Source: JARIHD01 sp035629475 (GTDB taxonomy: Bacteria; Patescibacteriota; Saccharimonadia; Saccharimonadales; UBA4665). Taken from it: DNA of 9,984 nucleotides. Below, piece after piece: positions 6,735-9,984 of the stretch; positions within the stretch are counted from its first letter, which is position 1, and the number at the start of each line of letters is the position of its first letter. The notes below the pieces were generated by a model. It was not told where the DNA came from. It was given only the letters and a program-made list of their open reading frames with translations, and searched no databases. The DNA lies in contig DASPHS010000082.1 of assembly GCA_035629475.1 (NCBI GenBank), positions 1 to 9,984 of the forward strand. The letters are read 5' to 3'. Position numbers and translations under genes: made by a program.

Positions 6735-7688
6735 TTACAGTTCTTCTTCGCCGGAAAGCAGCGTTGCAAAGTCCTGTTCGCTCATGGCATTTGCCGGAGC
6801 GGTCAGCTTGTCGGCGTCATTCTTGTCTTCGACAGTACCAGTTATGCGGACTACCTCAGGGAAGTCGCCAACGGCTTCAGGTGCAAAAGCGGCTACCATT
6901 TCCAGGCAGGGGTTAGCTATGTCGTAGCTATAGCCTAGAACGTCCTTGGTTTCGCGGTCGATGGTCAGCTCTACTTCTTCGGTGTCGTTATCGAACAGGG
7001 AATTCATGACGTCTGTTTTCTGGGAAAAGCTGGGGGCTATGTCATCCATGAACTTCTCGTAGGCCGAACGGCGTACATCCAGGTTGTACTGGATGGCTTT
7101 TTTGCCATCGACAGTAACATCCTTGCTGCTGTTGATGGTCATAACGTTGTGCTCTTGCATCTTGTCAGAAATTTGCTGAGCACTCAGTTTCTTGGAGTCA
7201 GCACCCAACAGCGAGAAGAATACGCCCTTGTCTTTGTAGCCTTGCAGGGCAGGGTCTGGCTCGGTAAAGGCAACCCATTGGCCGCTCAGCTGCTTGAAGT
7301 AATCGTTGACGGCTGTTTCGGTTGCGGTGTCACCAGTGCCAGACATGGCAAGCTTTTCGTAGTTCATGAACAGCTTTTCGTCTATCTGGTTCAGACGGAT
7401 ATCCATGGCCAGGTTGCCGGATGCCGGGTCACTGACGTTACAGCTCAGCTGCATGTCGCTGCGCTGGCTGCCTGCGCCCTTGGAGTAAGATATTGATGAC
7501 AGTTTGGTGGTGTTGTCACCTTCGCCGGTCTCTTTGCTGTACGATGCGTCGTTGGGCTCGATGGCCATAGCGCTGTACAGCATTTTTTCCGGGCTTTCAG
7601 CGCGGGTGAGGGCCCAGCCGCCAATGCCGGCGGCTACGACTGCAACAGCAATGCCGCCGCCAATTAGTAAGCTTTTACGGTTGCTCAT
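6735..7688 (-). CDS. Signal-anchored extracytoplasmic protein, hypothetical
   Basis: The 317-residue product starts MSNRKSLLIGGG: a short basic N-terminus, then a hydrophobic helix (about residues 7-27) without a lipobox cysteine, so it is likely a membrane-anchored protein facing outward. The rest is an acidic, soluble domain. A stretch VTVDGKKAIQYNLDVRRS followed later by VELTIDRETKDVLGYSY resembles the paired strands of LolA/LppX-like lipid-binding folds, where a saturated beta sheet cradles a hydrophobic ligand. That likeness is weak and by pattern only. Two cysteines (in QLSCNV and ANPCLE) could form a disulfide. The start has a Shine-Dalgarno sequence (AAGGA, ten bases upstream), a GTAAC-type promoter and a strong terminator after the stop, so it is a single-gene unit. 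GC is higher than in the immunity array, closer to the RHS core, so this may be a native chromosomal gene. Confidence 0.85.
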   Translation of the reverse strand: MSNRKSLLIGGGIAVAVVAAGIGGWALTRAESPEKMLYSAMAIEPNDASYSKETGEGDNTTKLSSISYSKGAGSQRSDMQLSCNVSDPASGNLAMDIRLNQIDEKLFMNYEKLAMSGTGDTATETAVNDYFKQLSGQWVAFTEPDPALQGYKDKGVFFSLLGADSKKLSAQQISDKMQEHNVMTINSSKDVTVDGKKAIQYNLDVRRSAYEKFMDDIAPSFSQKTDVMNSLFDNDTEEVELTIDRETKDVLGYSYDIANPCLEMVAAFAPEAVGDFPEVVRITGTVEDKNDADKLTAPANAMSEQDFATLLSGEEEL

Positions 7689-7720
7689 TCTGAATAGTTC
7701 CTTAAATTAAATCTGGCTGC

Positions 7721-7737
7721 ATTATATATGAGGTTAC
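7721..7737 (-). promoter_or_regulatory. Promoter of GTAAC-N6-TATAAT type
   Basis: On the minus strand, GTAAC (7737-7733), six bases (CTCATA) and TATAAT (7726-7721). No clear -35. RNA start is expected near 7714, giving a leader of about 25 bases that contains AAGGA before ATG 7688. Confidence 0.65.
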
Positions 7738-7791
7738 CCATAAGCAAAAGCGAATTGCCCCTGAATGGGTGCCAGGGTATTTATATTTAAT

Positions 7792-7808
7792 GTAACGTAT
7801 GCTATAGT
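7792..7808 (+). promoter_or_regulatory. Promoter of GTAAC-N6-TATAGT type, divergent pair
   Basis: GTAAC (7792-7796), GTATGC and TATAGT (7803-7808), with TG extended -10. It faces away from the minus-strand promoter at 7721-7737. Another GTAAC (7819-7823) and a GGTTACC (7829-7835, reverse complement of the GGTAACC at the minus-strand promoter) lie just downstream, so the motif occurs four times in 103 bases. Confidence 0.55.
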
Positions 7809-7838
7809 TTGTCAAAACGTAACTGAAAGGTTACCACT

Positions 7839-7871
7839 ATGATTGCAACAACTTACATCTCATCCTTATAA
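7839..7871 (+). CDS. Possible 10-residue leader peptide (upstream ORF)
   Basis: ATG 7839 has the best ribosome binding site in this leader (GAAAGG, eight bases upstream) but encodes only MIATTYISSL before TAA. It is followed by a hairpin and then by the main gene at 7912, which itself has only a weak ribosome binding site. It may be a regulatory leader or a chance ORF. Confidence 0.35.
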   Translation: MIATTYISSL

Positions 7872-7876
7872 ACCAC

Positions 7877-7895
7877 AAGCAGCGGTCTGCTGCTT
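7877..7895 (+). promoter_or_regulatory. Leader hairpin between upstream ORF and main gene
   Basis: AAGCAGC (7877-7883) pairs perfectly with GCTGCTT (7889-7895) around GGTCT. It lies five bases after the small ORF's stop and 16 bases before ATG 7912. A ribosome terminating on the small ORF could open or mask it. No T run follows, so it is not a terminator. Confidence 0.35.
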
Positions 7896-7911
7896 AGTAA
7901 ACGAGATTTTA

Positions 7912-9063
7912 ATGGCAACAATAGTTGAACGTGGCAGTGAAGCATCCTTCACGCTGACTTTAAGAAATTTAGAAACAAACACGCAAAATAATATCAACGG
8001 CTGGCTGGGGTACGACCTTACTATGAAGATAGGTGACGAAATATACGCCGACCTAAAAGGTTCACTTGCTGTTGACGAAACGAAGCGATTATTCGGGATA
8101 CATCAAGCGAAAGAAAACTTTGAATTCGTTTCACGGTCAGAATCGCTAGAATTATACCTCGAACCAGTAGAAGAAAGTAACGGCTATGTCTTAGTAGTCT
8201 TTGCGGGTACTGGTGTCTTGCGCCCAGCACGAGGATTGCGGATATTCGTTAATCAAGAGGATGTAGAGACGTTCGTGCATGCCCTACGGGCTGAGTATGA
8301 TGCTGCGGTGAGTGGCAAGTCAGTGCCAGTATTTACAAAACCTGTTAAGTACTGGGGCAAGGAGGCGGAAGAAGAGTGCCGGGCCGAATTGGTTATTTTT
8401 GGCCATACTATATCGAATGCGGAAGTGACAAAGCTTTTGAACATCCAGCCGACCGACGAGCGGAGTAAAGGTTCGGTGGTTCGCTATCGCCCAGAGAACG
8501 GCCAGCCATCCCCGATGCTGCAAACCGAGAATATGTGGTGCCTGGCGTCAGATTTGCCACTAGAGGCGAGCATTGAGCAGCATCTGGAGCACTTGCTGGA
8601 TAAACTGAGCCACTGTACGACAGAGCTGGCGCAACTGGGCCAAACGTGCAGTATTGAGTTTTCGGTTTGGGGTCATCGCAATTACTGCCACCTGGGTGTT
8701 GCGGTGGACAAGGCCATCATGCAGCGTATCGCTGCACTGCACGCAGAACTTGATATTAGTTTCTATGCATTTACCCCGCAGCGATTGGAGACGCAGGCGC
8801 AGCTGGCGAGTTTTACTGACACCTTGAACCAGCTGGATAGCATCCGTGCCTTAAGTAGTGGGGTATCCGCAGGCGAATCGGCGGCCATAACGCATGCCCT
8901 GATGACGTTTGAAAAAACGGTGTCCGAGCTTGACGACGCTATGCAGGGCATCGCTAGCGAACTGAACGACAATCAGGAAAAGAATGAAGCTCTGGGCAAA
9001 GTCATACAGCACGCCCATAGGCTGCAGGATGCTTTTGGCACCAGCCGCTTACTAGGCAAGTAA
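7912..9063 (+). CDS. WapI-like/DUF4279 fusion, bivalent immunity-type protein
   Basis: The 383-residue product has three parts. Residues ~8-133 (GWLGYDLTMKIGD...LKGSLAVDET at 30-57, then LELYLEP and YVLVVFAG) follow the strand pattern of the WapI immunity family, known as inhibitors of WapA/RHS-type toxins. Residues ~158-288 follow DUF4279: AELVIFGHTISNAEVTKLLN, IQPTDERSKGS, W.LAS, an EQHLEHLLDKL helix and an IEFSV strand ending ISFYAF. Many DUF4279 proteins sit beside polymorphic toxins. Residues ~290-383 are helical, probably coiled coil. No signal peptide; cytoplasmic. ATG 7912 is chosen because recognisable sequence starts there; a TTG at 7843 would add 23 residues but has no spaced ribosome binding site. 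GC rises along the gene, from AT-rich at the start to near 55% in the second half, which suggests two sources. The domain calls are by pattern. Confidence 0.75.
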   Translation: MATIVERGSEASFTLTLRNLETNTQNNINGWLGYDLTMKIGDEIYADLKGSLAVDETKRLFGIHQAKENFEFVSRSESLELYLEPVEESNGYVLVVFAGTGVLRPARGLRIFVNQEDVETFVHALRAEYDAAVSGKSVPVFTKPVKYWGKEAEEECRAELVIFGHTISNAEVTKLLNIQPTDERSKGSVVRYRPENGQPSPMLQTENMWCLASDLPLEASIEQHLEHLLDKLSHCTTELAQLGQTCSIEFSVWGHRNYCHLGVAVDKAIMQRIAALHAELDISFYAFTPQRLETQAQLASFTDTLNQLDSIRALSSGVSAGESAAITHALMTFEKTVSELDDAMQGIASELNDNQEKNEALGKVIQHAHRLQDAFGTSRLLGK

Positions 9064-9073
9064 TGGAATGGGG

Positions 9074-9110
9074 TATGGAGCTGGCAATGGGCTAGCTCCA
9101 TATTTCTATT
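9074..9110 (+). terminator. Intrinsic terminator after the fusion gene
   Basis: TATGGAGCT (9074-9082) and AGCTCCATA (9094-9102) pair perfectly over nine bases around GGCAATGGGCT, followed by TTTCTATT. It begins 11 bases after the stop at 9063 and separates this gene from the next promoter. Confidence 0.8.
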
Positions 9111-9115
9111 CAGGA

Positions 9116-9132
9116 GTAACCTATGCTATATT
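9116..9132 (+). promoter_or_regulatory. Promoter of GTAAC-N6-TATATT type
   Basis: GTAAC (9116-9120), CTATGC and TATATT (9127-9132), TG extended -10, no clear -35. It is almost the same string as the promoter at 4517 (GTAACC-ATG-TATATTGCCG shared). RNA start is expected near 9139, giving a ~22-base leader with GGTGAAAG before ATG 9161. Confidence 0.65.
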
Positions 9133-9160
9133 GCCGCAATAGCGGTGAAAGAAATAGCAT

Positions 9161-9598
9161 ATGCAACCTCAGGAAATGGATGACCTACTCAACAGCATGG
9201 ACTTCGCGGGCGGCAAACGCTCCTGGTTTGATTTGTGGCATACGCATATGGACTGGGACGGGGAAGGTAATGCCGATTGGTCAACGCGTGAAAAATATCT
9301 GCTGGCCAGCATAGCCTTTTACAAGAAAGCTGCAAGCAAGATGTATGGCTATCCCCATCCGTTTCAGATGTGGATTATCGTAGATACGAATGATAGTGGC
9401 GAGGATGCAGTGTATATTCACTCCCCAAATCCTAATGAGGAAAACTATCCAATCAAGCTGGAATCTGTCAAGAATCCTCAAATCGACCCAAAGATAACAA
9501 GGCTCTTTGCCCAGCATGGGTTTGACCCGTTGGTACATAAGGGGCAAGAGGACTACTACTATTTTGTCCGCACAAGTACCGGCGACCCATTAGTATGA
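9161..9598 (+). CDS. Immunity-like soluble protein (WFDLWHTHMDWDG motif)
   Basis: The 145-residue product starts at ATG 9161 behind GGTGAAAG. The N-terminal motif WFDLWHTHMDWDGEGN (22-37), a helical segment, then FQMWIIVDTNDSGEDAVYIH and PNPN recall uncharacterised proteins of toxin/immunity loci ('WFDFWHTH.DW.G.GN ... QIW..ID.NDSS.DAVY.H..NPN'). I cannot name the family or a role. The His, Asp and Trp cluster is conserved in the pattern I remember. It has no signal peptide or membrane segment. The gene has its own promoter, and its stop overlaps the start of the small membrane protein gene at 9595 (ATGA), so the two form an operon. Immunity is inferred from resemblance and place. Confidence 0.7.
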   Translation: MQPQEMDDLLNSMDFAGGKRSWFDLWHTHMDWDGEGNADWSTREKYLLASIAFYKKAASKMYGYPHPFQMWIIVDTNDSGEDAVYIHSPNPNEENYPIKLESVKNPQIDPKITRLFAQHGFDPLVHKGQEDYYYFVRTSTGDPLV

Positions 9599-9876
9599 GC
9601 AAGGCCAAAATGAAGGTCTGTATATGCAATGCTAATGAGCCAGGCTATGCAGAATACGGCAGAGTAGCTACGGCCATACTCGGGACGATTACCATTCTTG
9701 CGCTGAGTGTGCTCGCCGTGGCAGTCACCTTTCTTTTTCTTTATATTTTGGGGCTTGTGCTGGTAGGGACAATCATCACGATTATGTACCAGGCCCGGAA
9801 GGGCCATAGCATCAAGTGCTCTTTGCGCCGGGTAGGCCTTGGGGTCTTAACCTCATCTAGCTATTACAGTGGCTAA
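9595..9876 (+). CDS. Small two-helix membrane protein
   Basis: The 93-residue product has an N-terminal cytosolic-type stretch with two close cysteines (KVCICN, C9 and C11). About 42 hydrophobic residues follow (24-65, VATAILGTITILALSVLA onward), enough for two membrane helices joined by a tight glycine-containing turn. The C-terminal tail is basic and cysteine-containing (RKGHSIKCSLRR). Positive residues in the tail (RKGH, LRR) suggest both ends face the cytoplasm. It is coupled by ATGA to the preceding gene, and no independent ribosome binding site is evident; a second in-frame ATG at 9610 is possible. I recognise no family. A membrane immunity protein against a pore-forming or envelope toxin would fit. 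Confidence 0.65.
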   Translation: MSKAKMKVCICNANEPGYAEYGRVATAILGTITILALSVLAVAVTFLFLYILGLVLVGTIITIMYQARKGHSIKCSLRRVGLGVLTSSSYYSG

Positions 9877-9885
9877 TTTCTGTTT
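9858..9885 (+). terminator. Weak hairpin with T-rich tail at the operon end
   Basis: TAGCTA (9858-9863) pairs with TGGCTA (9870-9875), one wobble, loop TTACAG, followed by ATTTCTGTTT. It overlaps the stop codon of the small membrane protein gene. The stem is short, so termination would be partial. It again carries the CTAGCTAT string. Confidence 0.4.
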
Positions 9886-9886
9886 G

Positions 9887-9935
9887 TTGACAGCGAGTAA
9901 TAATCATTTATTTATAGTACATATTAGACTATAAT
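9887..9935 (+). promoter_or_regulatory. AT-rich intergenic stretch with possible promoter
   Basis: A perfect TTGACA (9887-9892) is followed 18 bases on by TTTATA (9911-9916). A perfect TATAAT (9930-9935) lies further downstream, too far from that -35. One of these may drive a gene beginning near the window's right edge. The GTAAC-N6 element is absent. Confidence 0.35.
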
Positions 9936-9962
9936 TACCCGGTATTTTCGAGCAATCGATAT

Positions 9963-9984
9963 ATGCACCTCGAGCACCCCGCTC
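9963..9984 (+). CDS. Possible start of a gene cut by the window end
   Basis: ATG 9963 opens a frame (MHLEHPA) that runs off the window. It lies about 20 bases after the start point predicted from TATAAT 9930-9935, and local GC rises sharply. There is no clear ribosome binding site and only seven codons are visible, so this is a weak call. Confidence 0.2.

Noticed and set aside
7149..7496. Plus-strand 115-codon frame within the anchored protein gene
   Set aside because: It is antisense to a gene with promoter, Shine-Dalgarno sequence, anchor helix and terminator; no motif seen.
7843..7911. TTG start giving the fusion protein 23 extra residues
   Set aside because: GAAAGG is spaced for ATG 7839 rather than TTG 7843. 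The extension contains a hairpin and has no resemblance to the WapI-like domain start. It is kept only as an alternative.
9123..9314. A 63-codon frame starting at the ATG within the 9116 promoter (MLYCR...), behind AGGAG
   Set aside because: The ATG is part of the extended -10 (TATGCTATATT), also seen at 4524 where the frame ends after eight codons. The overlapping 145-residue protein has recognisable motifs and its own ribosome site.
1..9984. Alternative genetic code (TGA read as Gly, as in some candidate phyla)
   Set aside because: TGA closes several genes at well-placed ATGA overlaps (3226, 5125, 9596), and reading through it gives no meaningful extensions.
1..9984. Insertion sequence, transposase, integrase, CRISPR array or tRNA
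   Set aside because: No transposase or integrase motifs, no regularly spaced direct repeats, and no tRNA-like cloverleaf were found on either strand.

Overview
The window looks like an accessory (toxin/immunity) region of a bacterium with the standard genetic code: TGA closes many of the genes. The best guess for host is a Candidate Phyla Radiation bacterium of the Saccharibacteria (TM7) type. This rests on my recollection of similar RHS proteins (a PA14 domain in the shell, then a C-terminal core end reading GWVGQHQK...MGARVY...GRF...VD..EGG...YVY..DPVNEFDLDG) and of similar small N-anchored surface proteins. No rRNA, tRNA or other phylogenetic marker is present, so this is an inference (about 0.6).

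Layout. Bases 1-3228 hold the last 1075 residues of a large RHS/YD-repeat polymorphic toxin, cut by the window's left edge. It has a PA14 domain, YD repeats, the end of the RHS core, a hydrophobic pre-toxin segment and a short, very basic C-terminal tip. Base composition drops from GC-rich to AT-rich where the core ends. The acidic gene at 3225 overlaps the RHS stop by ATGA and is the obvious candidate for the cognate immunity gene. From 3623 to 5962 follows a run of small, mutually unrelated plus-strand genes: two of unknown or weakly recognised family, a SMI1/KNR4 (SUKH)-type protein translationally coupled to a second immunity-like protein, and a 96-residue unknown. I read this as a stockpile of orphan immunity genes.

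Bases 6006-7688 hold two minus-strand genes with N-terminal membrane anchors, separated by a textbook intrinsic terminator. From 7792 the plus strand resumes with a gene whose product joins a WapI-like domain to a DUF4279 domain (two immunity-type folds in one chain). After a terminator comes an ATGA-coupled pair: a soluble immunity-like protein and a small two-helix membrane protein. The last 100 bases are an AT-rich intergenic stretch that may lead into another gene.

Two features tie the region together. First, five transcription starts on both strands share the same promoter architecture, GTAAC, exactly six bases, then TATAAT/TATATT/TATAGT, mostly with no recognisable -35 box. Two of these five place the start codon at or within 2-3 bases of the predicted RNA start, with no Shine-Dalgarno sequence (leaderless). 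Second, nearly every gene junction carries a hairpin built around a CTAGCT core. The toxin and its first immunity gene are expected to be co-transcribed, while the spare immunity genes have their own promoters, so they could be expressed independently of the toxin.
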